A DNA stretch of 64,000 nt from Butyrivibrio sp. AC2005 (GCF_000424145.1 NZ_AUJI01000015.1:55222-119221), one strand, 5' to 3'. Positions 1 to 6,804 are shown, counted from the stretch's first letter. Notes: a model not told the origin generated them from the sequence alone. Numbers and translations are program-made.

Positions 1-2
1 CA

Positions 3-86
3 CCTAATGTAGCTACTCAAAGAAATCCATCTGAACCTGTTCAGAACAGACCTTTCAATGTCAAATCCTTTTTTGAAAGGAGGTGA
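3..86 (+). CDS. C-terminal end of an upstream gene (partial)
   Basis: An open frame runs from the left edge to a TGA at 84-86 and would encode the last 27 residues of a protein ending in FNVKSFFERR. Its stop overlaps the Shine-Dalgarno stretch (aaaggaggtga) of the coupling-protein gene, a spacing typical of translationally coupled operon genes. The residues are polar and rich in Pro, Asn and Gln. The rest lies outside the window, so no function can be given. It could be a chance open frame, but the tight join to the next gene favours a real C-terminus. Confidence 0.4.
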   Translation, partial: PNVATQRNPSEPVQNRPFNVKSFFERR

Positions 87-92
87 CAAACC

Positions 93-1724
93 ATGATAGG
101 TTTATACTTATTAACACTTATAGCTTTAATAATATGTCCCATTTCCGTTATTTTTATTATTTCTGCTGTCATAGCTAACCATACCATATTTCATCGGAGA
201 TACTGGGGATATCTTATCATAGCAAGTTCCAGTGCAATAATTTTTTACATAGGAGTTCGTATAAATTCGCCAGTCATTCCTTTAGTTAAGACTAGAGAAA
301 TCATAGCAACAGCCTTTCCTTTTCTTGGGTGGGAGTTTAAGAAGATTGATACAATATCATATATCCTCAGCGATTTTAGGACCCTAGGGGTTGCACTTGT
401 ACTTGAGTCGGTTTCTTTGTATCTAGCTACTCTAACTCCCGAGCGCATGATGATCAATGGAGAACGCCAACGAGAAAAGTCAAAAATGACTCTACAGCGT
501 ATAGATTATATTCCCAAGCGAAGCCAGGTCATCTTTGGCGTTTCTGGATCTGGGAAAAGCGCCTATATCGGAAAATCCATTGAGGAAATTCTAAGTAAAA
601 ATCCAAGTTCTTTTGTTGTCATTGTTGACGGTAAAGGTAGCACAGAAAAGTACTCTCTATTCTACTCGTGTATGATAATAGCAAAAAAGCTTGATAAAAG
701 GCTGGTCGTAATAAATGGAACCTCCAATAACGAATTATCTGACTATGTCTATGATTTTCTCGAAGGAATAGAATCTACTGATGCCATGAAGGATATGGTC
801 ATGTCTCTACTTGATAATCCTTCTGTACAAGCTTCAGCCGGAAGCGAACACTATAAAGTCATAACCGAGAGATACATTCTTAAGATAATTGAGTTCATGC
901 AAAGCCATGATATCGATGTGACACTTTTTAATCTTCTAAAGCTCCTTGATCCAGCAGATCTTAACGCTGTACTTGATCAAATGGATTTTGATTCATCAGA
1001 AAAAAAAGAGTTAAAAAGATTTGTTGATGATAGCTGGTCTGATGTTAGGGCAAATGTTGAAAAGTTAAAAATGTTTATGGATGGCCAGGGTAAAAAAATA
1101 TTTACCGGAGAAGGAGAACGTATAAATTTACGGACTGCTTACTCTCAAAGGGATATAGTTCTTGTTCTTGCAGATGAGATGTCGATGCCGGAGCTCGCTT
1201 CAAAACTTGTACAACTGGTAGCATACGACCTCCGCAACCTTATAGCAGGCAGGTTGACAGGCTCTATTGACATGAACGATAAAATTTACAGTTACTGGGA
1301 CGAATTTTCCGGCTACACATCTGCTACGAAAACACTGCAATCAATCTATGCCCGCGCACGAAGTGCTGATTGCATATGCAGTCTTGCTACGCAAAGCTGC
1401 TCAGACATCATCGGCCTTGGGGATGGCTGGTTTGAACGTATAATTGATACAGCTGATCGCTATGTAATTTTCAGACAGAACTCTGCTGAAGCTGCTGAAT
1501 CTGCGGCATCAATATTCGGTACAGAGCTTCATGTTACTGATACCGCACGTACAAGTGAGCTACAATCCACCGGTGAAGCATCTAATACTGTAGATAGAAG
1601 TTTTATTGTGAGTCCTGATATGATTCGTAATCTTATGGTAAACAGAGGCTTCTTATTAGATAAAACAAAAAGACCTAACCACCAGCTAAAGTACTTTAAG
1701 AATAAATTCGTAAAGGAGAACTGA
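93..1724 (+). CDS. Type IV coupling protein-like ATPase (VirD4/TraG superfamily) of a conjugative element
   Basis: The 543-residue protein has three hydrophobic N-terminal segments (about residues 3-27, 39-54 and 95-113) followed by a soluble ATPase domain. A Walker A motif, GVSGSGKS, lies near residue 148, and YSYWDEFSGY near residue 400 fits the Walker B region with the TraM-recognition-type end of VirD4/TraG proteins. Such proteins bring relaxase-bound DNA to the secretion channel at the membrane. The start is well placed behind aaaggaggtgac. The next gene begins one base after its stop. Together with the downstream integrase this marks an integrative conjugative element. The exact subfamily is not certain. 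Confidence 0.8.
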   Translation: MIGLYLLTLIALIICPISVIFIISAVIANHTIFHRRYWGYLIIASSSAIIFYIGVRINSPVIPLVKTREIIATAFPFLGWEFKKIDTISYILSDFRTLGVALVLESVSLYLATLTPERMMINGERQREKSKMTLQRIDYIPKRSQVIFGVSGSGKSAYIGKSIEEILSKNPSSFVVIVDGKGSTEKYSLFYSCMIIAKKLDKRLVVINGTSNNELSDYVYDFLEGIESTDAMKDMVMSLLDNPSVQASAGSEHYKVITERYILKIIEFMQSHDIDVTLFNLLKLLDPADLNAVLDQMDFDSSEKKELKRFVDDSWSDVRANVEKLKMFMDGQGKKIFTGEGERINLRTAYSQRDIVLVLADEMSMPELASKLVQLVAYDLRNLIAGRLTGSIDMNDKIYSYWDEFSGYTSATKTLQSIYARARSADCICSLATQSCSDIIGLGDGWFERIIDTADRYVIFRQNSAEAAESAASIFGTELHVTDTARTSELQSTGEASNTVDRSFIVSPDMIRNLMVNRGFLLDKTKRPNHQLKYFKNKFVKEN

Positions 1725-1725
1725 C

Positions 1726-2205
1726 ATGAATACAGATAAAAATTTCGACATTATTTTGGACAATATGGAACTGGGATCAAAAGTTCTTCATGTGCCTTTT
1801 TCCAGAGATATAGTTGAATTTAAGGATAATCTTCCTTCATTTGAAGGTGGCTTTTTTAATCAAAAGACTAAAACTATCGAGGTTTCAATAAATCAAGATC
1901 TCTCTATTATGCTATTTAACGCAATACATGAGCTATGGCATTATGCTGCGGACTATAAAGGAATGTCAAAGAGTACATCTACAAAAGATCCTATCATGGA
2001 TTATGACGAGATCATGGCTGATGCCTTTGCTCACACATTTTTGAGTTTCCTCTATATGGATCAAGATGCTCTGTACCTCCAGAACCTAAAACTAAAATAC
2101 ACACACGATAAGGGCGCTAGGAGAAAAGCCATTGATAAAATGTATTTTCTCTACTCTTTAAGGCTTTTCTTCTACTCTCATTGTAGACATATCACTTCTT
2201 TATAG
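1726..2205 (+). CDS. ImmA/IrrE-like zinc metallopeptidase domain protein
   Basis: The 159-residue protein carries HELWH near residues 67-71 and, about 28 residues later, DEIMADAFA, the HExxH plus downstream Glu pattern of the ImmA/IrrE (DUF955-like) zincin fold. In integrative elements such peptidases usually cleave a phage-type repressor and so release excision and transfer genes. The ATG follows aaaggagaactgac and lies one base after the coupling-protein stop, so the two are co-transcribed. No repressor partner is visible in the window. The family match is from motif and length only; an anti-restriction or toxin role is possible. Confidence 0.6.
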   Translation: MNTDKNFDIILDNMELGSKVLHVPFSRDIVEFKDNLPSFEGGFFNQKTKTIEVSINQDLSIMLFNAIHELWHYAADYKGMSKSTSTKDPIMDYDEIMADAFAHTFLSFLYMDQDALYLQNLKLKYTHDKGARRKAIDKMYFLYSLRLFFYSHCRHITSL

Positions 2206-2700
2206 AAACTGATATTTCTCCTGCGGAGAAATCTTGAAAGCATTTGCGCCAAAAGACTCCCTGTGCCTGATGTGGTTCGGGCTTATCGCAGGGTTCTCCT
2301 GAATATTATACAGTTACCTGCTGCAAGCATCATTTCACATATGATTTCTCTGCTCTTCTTTGAAATTACCACAGAGATATTTCATGCCGGATTTCCGCCC
2401 ATGCGCCCGGAAAACATAACAGCAGGACACGGCTTCCATGTCCGCGGTTGTCATTAGTATTGTTAAGGTTGCTTCAATCTCCTTCTCTGAGCCGCTATAT
2501 GCTCTATCCAATAATCACGGAAATCCTCACTTAATCAGTGTGCGCACATTCAGCTTTCTGCATCATACTTCGGACTTCCCATATTGCAAGGACAAGCGTT
2601 GTGCCGGCGGAGCGGCATCCTTGTCAATACGGTTGCCCTTCGTAGGCTGATACGACAAGCAGAATGGTCTGCGAACACAGTTTTAAGGAGGATTATAACC
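2206..2700 (+). other. 495-bp non-coding, hairpin-rich leader region
   Basis: I see no credible gene here; the short open frames lack ribosome-binding sites. Structure is abundant. ATTTCTCC (2214-2221) pairs with GGAGAAAT (2225-2232) round a 3-nt loop. GCTTATCGCAGG (2281-2292) can pair with CCTGCTGCAAGC (2317-2328). A larger folded element at 2538-2678 is listed separately. The region ends in an excellent ribosome-binding site (aaggagg, 2685-2691) for the next gene, so it is probably a long 5' leader or a leader plus a separate small RNA. Confidence 0.55.
2538..2678 (+). ncRNA. Candidate structured leader RNA A (long branched stem before an RBS)
   Basis: GTGTGCGCA (2538-2546) pairs with TGCGAACAC (2670-2678) with a single mismatch, CATTC (2547-2551) pairs with GAATG (2662-2666), and GCTT (2553-2556) pairs with AAGC (2657-2660). 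Inside, GACAAG pairs with CTTGTC enclosing TGCCG/CGGCA, and GCC/GGC closes a small loop at about 2634-2647. The closing stem ends 6 nt before the Shine-Dalgarno of the 98-residue gene. I do not recognise a known family. It could be a cis-regulatory leader or an independent RNA. The pairing was read by eye. Confidence 0.5.
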
Positions 2701-2997
2701 ATGATTATTGAAGTAACGAGCGTAAAGATAAGCGACACAGAGGTGGAGATTGAAGGTAACAACCTAGAAACAATCCTTGTAAATGACAACCTTTTTGAGG
2801 ACATGGAATCAGATACATGCAAGTTTGTTTTTCCCAGAGCACATGAGGACGGCGGAATGCCTGCAATGAAGTATCTCTATCGTGTGGTAACTTCACAGAA
2901 GAAGTGCAAGGACGAGAAATCATTTGGCGAAATGATTGAGAAGCTTGCATCAGGTAACTGCATCATATCCTTATCGGAGAACTTCCTTCAGCGATAA
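2701..2997 (+). CDS. Hypothetical protein of the conjugative element (98 aa)
   Basis: The frame is open further upstream, but the start is set at the ATG behind aaggagg with a 9-nt spacer; the upstream part is structured leader. The product is acidic, has no membrane segment and begins MIIEVTSVKISDTEVEIEGN, probably a small beta-rich fold. It is followed at once by a UUCG-loop terminator, so it looks monocistronic on its 3' side. I do not recognise the family and assign no function. Its separate leader and terminator suggest individual regulation. Confidence 0.65.
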   Translation: MIIEVTSVKISDTEVEIEGNNLETILVNDNLFEDMESDTCKFVFPRAHEDGGMPAMKYLYRVVTSQKKCKDEKSFGEMIEKLASGNCIISLSENFLQR

Positions 2998-3009
2998 GCT
3001 CCAACCACG

Positions 3010-3037
3010 ACAGGCTCCTTCGGGAGTCTGTTTTTTT
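3010..3037 (+). terminator. Rho-independent terminator with UUCG tetraloop
   Basis: ACAGGCTCC and GGAGTCTGT pair round a c(UUCG)g tetraloop and run into seven T residues. It ends the 98-residue gene 12 bases after its stop codon. Confidence 0.85.
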
Positions 3038-3049
3038 GCGCAAACGAAA

Positions 3050-3118
3050 CTGAGAAAACCCCCGACACCCAGAGCAGACCGTAAAAAACATCCGGTCATC
3101 CTTCCCCGGTTTTCTCAG
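3050..3118 (+). other. 69-nt hairpin with perfect 11-bp closing stem
   Basis: CTGAGAAAACC (3050-3060) is the exact reverse complement of GGTTTTCTCAG (3108-3118). Inside, GACCG and CGGTC pair perfectly. No T-run follows, so it is not an ordinary terminator. It lies between the terminator at 3010 and the large rod structure at 3253, in a 493-bp gap without genes (2998-3490). Confidence 0.5.
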
Positions 3119-3252
3119 ACTCTTTCCCCGAGCTGATGGATAAGAGAGAAGAGTAATCCAAAAATAATGATCATGAAGTTGATTGTGGTGGGATGGATTC
3201 TTATATGCCCCACAGTACTTCTGATGAAGCATATAAGGAATCTCCTTACAAA

Positions 3253-3385
3253 GTGCATACGACAGCTTTGGCTTCACACTAGCCGTCTAGGACAGAACCG
3301 GCAAGGGTATACGGAGCTGCATGCAGCCCTTGCAGAACCTGTCCCTCCCGGCTGGACGTGTGGCAAAGCAGTCGTATCAATGCAC
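3253..3385 (+). ncRNA. Candidate structured leader RNA B (133-nt rod before an RBS)
   Basis: Almost the whole stretch folds back on itself in nested order. GTGCA pairs with TGCAC, TACGAC with GTCGTA, GCTTTG with CAAAGC, CACAC with GTGTG, AGCCG with CGGCT, GGACAG with CTGTCC and GCAAGGG with CCCTTGC, with a small GCTGCATGCAGC palindrome near the tip. The base of the rod lies 5 nt before aaggag (3391-3396). Size, GTG...CAC closure and a GCAAGG/CCTTG apical helix resemble leader A at 2538-2678. I know of no named family that matches. The pairing is seen directly; the role as regulatory RNA is inferred. Confidence 0.6.
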
Positions 3386-3490
3386 CTTGAAAGGAGAATG
3401 AGCCTATGTGCGTTTTTACATCAGAAGCCCTGTGGGGCAACAGATAAAAAAGAAAAAGATGATGATTATAAGAAAAAGGAGATTAACAAT

Positions 3491-4399
3491 ATGATGACAG
3501 TGAGTGTTGCGGATTTTACGGATTTCAAGAATGAGGTTGTAAGGAACATTATGGATTTCCTGCCGAAGGGATATGAGGATTCCGAGATAAAACTAAATGA
3601 TGTGGTAAAGAACAATGATAGAAAGCTCTGCGGACTGACAATCAAGAGAAAGGATGTAAACATGGCACCTACGATCTATCTAGATGATTTTTATAAGGAC
3701 TATGAGAACGGAAAGAGCATGGATAAGGTCCTTGAAGAGATTGCAGATGTGAGAGAAAGATTTGATGTAAAGGAAGATTACGATGTCTCCTACATATCAG
3801 ATTTTGACAGCTGCAAGGATAAGGTATTGCCAAGACTTGTAAGCGGAGAGATGAATACAGAACTTTTGGAAGACAGACCACACCGGTTTGTTGATGATCT
3901 TGCAGTGATATATGCAATAGAGATTAACGATGAAATGAGCATTCCGGTGTCTAACAGAATACTGGATATGTGGGGGATCACGGAAGAAGAACTTAATAAA
4001 CAGGCAGTTTCAAATATCCCTGAGAAAGCTCCTAGCACGTTAATTTCTATTGGAGAAGTCCTTAAAAGAATGATGAATGCTGATGATGTAGATGACATGT
4101 TTCCCATAGATAATGCATTTTATGTACTCAGTAACCGACAGCAGAAATTTGGTGCAGCAGCGCTACTGGATTCAAAGATGATGCAGTCAATTGTTGAAAG
4201 ATTTGGAGAGTTCCATATCCTGATGTCAAGTGTGCATGAAGTCCTGATAATTCCAGCTGATTTAACGAGCGATAAAAGAGATCTGGAATTCATGGTAAAA
4301 GAGGTAAACCGCACAATCGTTAATCCAATAGACAGACTTTCAGACAACATATATACCTACTCTGCAGAAAAAGGACTCTGTAGAACACAAAAAGACTAG
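3491..4399 (+). CDS. DUF5688 family protein
   Basis: The 302-residue soluble, acidic protein carries the features I associate with DUF5688, including GLTIKRKDVNMAPTIYLDDF, an acidic stretch after it and a C-terminal part with repeated short beta/alpha segments. The family is common on mobile elements of Lachnospiraceae and Ruminococcaceae; its biochemical role is unknown. The start is set at the ATG behind aaaaaggagattaacaat. An in-frame ATG at 3398 would add 31 low-complexity residues but lies only 1 nt after a Shine-Dalgarno that better serves a 13-codon frame at 3406-3447. The leader therefore may encode a short peptide upstream of this gene. Confidence 0.7.
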   Translation: MMTVSVADFTDFKNEVVRNIMDFLPKGYEDSEIKLNDVVKNNDRKLCGLTIKRKDVNMAPTIYLDDFYKDYENGKSMDKVLEEIADVRERFDVKEDYDVSYISDFDSCKDKVLPRLVSGEMNTELLEDRPHRFVDDLAVIYAIEINDEMSIPVSNRILDMWGITEEELNKQAVSNIPEKAPSTLISIGEVLKRMMNADDVDDMFPIDNAFYVLSNRQQKFGAAALLDSKMMQSIVERFGEFHILMSSVHEVLIIPADLTSDKRDLEFMVKEVNRTIVNPIDRLSDNIYTYSAEKGLCRTQKD

Positions 4400-4435
4400 C
4401 TGAGGTATCGGCTAAACGGCCAGAAAGGAGATTTC

Positions 4436-4552
4436 ATGGATTTTTGGTATGACTTTTTTAAAGGATATTTCTACAGCCATATTTTAAAAACAATATATTT
4501 GAATATATCTGAGAAAACAATAAATAAGTTGTCAAAAAAAAGATATTTATGA
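4436..4552 (+). CDS. Small aromatic-rich ORF (38 aa)
   Basis: A 38-codon frame starts with ATG five bases after agaaaggag and begins MDFWYDFFKGYFYSHILK, ending in a basic tail KKRYL. The first half is rich in Phe, Tyr and Trp and could be amphipathic. It stands between the DUF5688 gene and the next small gene, and its good ribosome-binding site is the main argument that it is translated. It is too short to assign to a family; excisionase-size basic proteins are longer, so I do not call it Xis. Confidence 0.4.
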   Translation: MDFWYDFFKGYFYSHILKTIYLNISEKTINKLSKKRYL

Positions 4553-4572
4553 AGAAAGCAAGGTGATTGGTC

Positions 4573-4860
4573 ATGACAAATAGGCAGATTATTGCAAAAG
4601 CTGCAATTGATCATGGGCTATATACTGATATGCAAGTTGTAGAGATGTTAGATAATAACGAAGACATTCCTTTACATACACTTCAAGGATGGAATTTGAT
4701 AGGTTCAAAAAAAGGTGTCAAATATAGAATCCGTGAAGGCGAGTATGGTATCAAGTGTAAATTATGGAAAAAAAGAGTTGTTAAAAACTCTTCTCTAGAA
4801 TTTTATCTAACAACATCTTACCTTTTTTCTGATAAGCAGATAGAATTAGTCACTGATTAA
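4573..4860 (+). CDS. Small conjugative-element protein with an ArdC-N-like segment (95 aa)
   Basis: The ATG at 4573 follows aaggtgat with a workable spacer; a TTG two codons upstream is the other candidate. The middle of the product reads LIGSKKGVKYRIREGEYGIKCKLW cut here into GVKYRIREGEYGIKCKLWKK, a pattern resembling the 'GyxVrKGEkai...lWkp' core of the N-terminal single-stranded-DNA-binding part of ArdC-type proteins. The similarity is remembered, not computed. Such small proteins are frequent on clostridial mobile elements. Function unknown; a DNA-binding accessory role is only a guess. Confidence 0.5.
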   Translation: MTNRQIIAKAAIDHGLYTDMQVVEMLDNNEDIPLHTLQGWNLIGSKKGVKYRIREGEYGIKCKLWKKRVVKNSSLEFYLTTSYLFSDKQIELVTD

Positions 4861-5250
4861 AATTGATTATAATTCTTTATGATTTTTCTTAACCATATAT
4901 GGCTGAAAGCCGCATAAATACTGAGTTTTTCTGTTGACGATCTTTTTCTTATCCGGTATCATGAATGTAAAGTAAATTACATATTTCATTCACGGAGAGG
5001 CCAAGACAGCAGGAAGATTCTTCTACTTACTTCCTGCATTGATGGGTGCACCGGACAGTAGAATGTGGGATGCCGTAACCACAGATAAAAAGCGGATAGT
5101 CCAGACGCAAAGCTACATTTTATAGTTTATGGACGAAAAAAAGCGATCTCAGATAGGAGCGCGACGGGTGAATGCTTACAACTCAGCTAAACTGCTGTTG
5201 TAAGTGTTCGCCCGCTTTTTATTTGCAGTAATTGATATATTACAAAGGGC
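4861..5250 (+). other. 390-bp non-coding structured region before the integrase
   Basis: No credible gene is present. Several hairpins follow each other: TGAATGTAA/TTACA...TTCA near 4965-4995, GCAGGAAG/CTTCCTGC near 5009-5037, GTGG/CCAC near 5067-5082, GTCCA/TGGAC closing an inner AAGCTA/TAGTTT helix near 5099-5137, and the long terminator hairpin at 5165-5220. The order suggests a transcribed, structured RNA ending in a terminator just before the integrase gene, or a recombination/regulatory region with many inverted repeats. I do not recognise the family. Confidence 0.45.
5165..5220 (+). terminator. Strong 18-bp-stem terminator upstream of the integrase
   Basis: Positions 5165-5182 (CGGGTGAATGCTTACAAC) pair with 5197-5214 through 18 positions, with only G-T and C-A type irregularities, and CAG/CTG extends the helix into the loop. 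Five T residues follow. It would insulate the integrase gene from upstream transcription of the element. Confidence 0.75.
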
Positions 5251-5259
5251 ATGGTTACT

Positions 5260-6498
5260 ATGGATAGATCAACTCAGTCTTTTACAATTTCAGAAATCAC
5301 GCTATTATTAAGTAGTGGAACAATGGAACCCGCAATGGTACAAGATATGTTAACTGTTGCAAAAAAGAATTATGTTCTCTCAAGACATAGCCAAAGTATT
5401 GCTCCCATGCCCCATGCAAAAGGCAGAAAAAAAGGCATGTGGAAAACTTATGTCTATGTCGAAGGTAAAAGAAAGGAGTTTCTTGGGAAGGACGAGTTTG
5501 AACTATATGATAAACTTTATGATTACTACACTAAGATAGATAATGCCTCAAAAACTCTTATAAGTGTTTTTGAACAGCTGTGCTCATATAAGAAAACTGT
5601 CATGATGCGGAGCCAGAACACTATCGATGATGACCGCTCATTTTTCTCTAATGTATCTACAGAGCTTCAGACCTCAGCAATTCAGGACATCACTGAAGAT
5701 GATGTTCGTTATTGGATTGTTAACGATTTTGTTTTGAAGCATCCAAAAGTTTCACGTTTCAAAAAGACTCTACAGTTGCTAGACCAGGTTTTTGAGTATG
5801 GTCGACGTAAGAAGGCGTGTACTGAAAATCCCATGTCATATATTCCTATAAGCGATTATCTTAGATACTGTGATACTAGCAAAAAAACAGATGAAGAAAA
5901 AGCTTTTTCTGAGAATGAGCTAAGAAGGATTTCTGAAGATACTCAAAGTCAGCAGTCAAATCCCCGTGCTTTAATGGCACTTCTTGCAATGGAGACTGGC
6001 TGCAGAGCAGGAGAACTTCCGGCAATTCATGTTGATGACATTAACGATGATTACATACATATCCATCGTCAGCAGCTTCGTGAATCTGACCCAGAAACAG
6101 GGAAAAATCGGATATATGAAGTTAGCTACACTAAGGACGAGCGTACTCACCCACATGACGGAAGATATATTCCCCTTACAGACAAGGCAAAAGCTGTAAT
6201 CAAAGCGGCACATAATATTCCGGGAAAATCTGTTTATCTGTTTCATGACCCTAATAGTGATGCCATGGTAACCAAGGATAGTTATTCACACAATCTCCGG
6301 AAACGCTGTTTGAGACTTGGATGTGTACCAACCAACAACCATGCTTTCCGGATGGCATTCAATTCCAGGCTGATCAGACTTGGCTTTAGTGCTGATGACA
6401 GAGCACTCATTCTTGGTCATGAAGTTCAGACAAATGAATCCCACTACTCGCTTACTGATAAGCGCAGACTTGATGAGATAAAGTCTCGTCTAAAATAA
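5260..6498 (+). CDS. Tyrosine recombinase / integrase of the conjugative element
   Basis: The catalytic domain shows Arg in ETGCRAGEL, the HxxR box in NNHAFRMAFNSR, LGHEVQTNESHYS with the second His and the nucleophilic Tyr near the C-terminus. An N-terminal AT-hook-like/AP2-like segment (KGMWKTYVYVEGKRKEF) and a SAM-like core-binding domain precede it. It recombines the element's att site with the chromosomal one. The ATG at 5260 is preferred because aaaggg (5244-5249) is 10 nt away; the ATG at 5251 would be only 1 nt from it. The gene ends 29 bp before the tRNA-Arg 3' end, the usual placement for a tRNA-targeting integrase. Confidence 0.93.
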   Translation: MDRSTQSFTISEITLLLSSGTMEPAMVQDMLTVAKKNYVLSRHSQSIAPMPHAKGRKKGMWKTYVYVEGKRKEFLGKDEFELYDKLYDYYTKIDNASKTLISVFEQLCSYKKTVMMRSQNTIDDDRSFFSNVSTELQTSAIQDITEDDVRYWIVNDFVLKHPKVSRFKKTLQLLDQVFEYGRRKKACTENPMSYIPISDYLRYCDTSKKTDEEKAFSENELRRISEDTQSQQSNPRALMALLAMETGCRAGELPAIHVDDINDDYIHIHRQQLRESDPETGKNRIYEVSYTKDERTHPHDGRYIPLTDKAKAVIKAAHNIPGKSVYLFHDPNSDAMVTKDSYSHNLRKRCLRLGCVPTNNHAFRMAFNSRLIRLGFSADDRALILGHEVQTNESHYSLTDKRRLDEIKSRLK

Positions 6499-6500
6499 AA

Positions 6501-6525
6501 AGAAGCCTTAATAATGGCTTCTTTT
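6501..6525. terminator. Bidirectional terminator between integrase and tRNA-Arg
   Basis: AGAAGCC (6501-6507) pairs with GGCTTCT (6516-6522). T residues follow on the + strand, and on the minus strand the hairpin is followed by TTTTTATTTT, so it can end both the integrase transcript and the tRNA transcript. Confidence 0.8.
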
Positions 6526-6527
6526 AG

Positions 6528-6601
6528 CGTCCACGAGAGGATTCGAACCTCCGACCTCTGGCTTAGGAGGCTAGCGCTCTATCCAGCTGAGCTACGTGGA
6601 C
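6528..6601 (-). tRNA. tRNA-Arg (CCT anticodon)
   Basis: Read on the minus strand, the acceptor arms GTCCACG and CGTGGAC pair perfectly with discriminator G, the D arm is GCTC...GAGC, the anticodon loop is CTCCTAA (anticodon CCT) and the T arm is GGAGG-TTCGAAT-CCTCT. The anticodon stem CTAGC/GCCAG has one A-C mismatch. CCA is not encoded. The integrase lies directly at its 3' side, so it is the likely attachment gene or a copy carried by the element. Confidence 0.93.
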
Positions 6602-6631
6602 TTATTTATGATAATGGATGTGATATAAAAT

Positions 6632-6651
6632 CTGTCACCCACTGTCACCCA
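6632..6651. repeat. Tandem 10-bp direct repeat beside the tRNA genes
   Basis: CTGTCACCCA occurs twice head to tail with no spacer. It lies between the intact and the broken tRNA-Arg copies, where arm-type integrase sites or remnants of an element end would be expected. On the minus strand each copy reads TGGGTGACAG, containing a -35-like GTGACA for the tRNA, so a promoter role is also possible. Confidence 0.6.
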
Positions 6652-6701
6652 TATGAAATTATTAAAAAAGCGTTAACCATGCGGTTTGTAGCCCATTCAC
6701 A

Positions 6702-6745
6702 CCCGCTTAGGAGGCGGACGCTCTATCCAGCTGAGCTACGAGAAC
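6702..6745 (-). pseudogene. Broken tRNA-Arg (CCT): 5' acceptor, D and anticodon arms only
   Basis: On the minus strand the fragment reads from a 5' acceptor strand GTTCTCG through a complete D arm (GCTC...GAGC) and a good anticodon arm TCCGC-CTCCTAA-GCGGG. After that, the T arm consensus TTC and the 3' acceptor strand are missing. It shares 22 bases of D-arm region with the intact tRNA 100 bp downstream. It looks like the displaced 5' part of a tRNA gene cut by site-specific integration. Confidence 0.75.
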
Positions 6746-6804
6746 AACTGTTATTCAACACCAAAATATCTTATCATAGGAAAAGTGCAAATTCAATATA
6801 ATAA

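Noticed and set aside
2263..2650. Two overlapping open frames in the leader region as protein genes
   Set aside because: Neither has a ribosome-binding site, and the sequence is better explained by RNA structure; residue composition is not protein-like.
5085..5125. Cyclic di-GMP-I (GEMM) riboswitch suggested by GACGCAAAGCTAC
   Set aside because: The upstream partner motif (GCAAACC) and the expected second helix and tetraloop receptor are not present; similarity is limited to one short segment.
6514..6801. Open frame after the integrase
   Set aside because: It reads across the tRNA-Arg gene and the tRNA fragment on the opposite strand.
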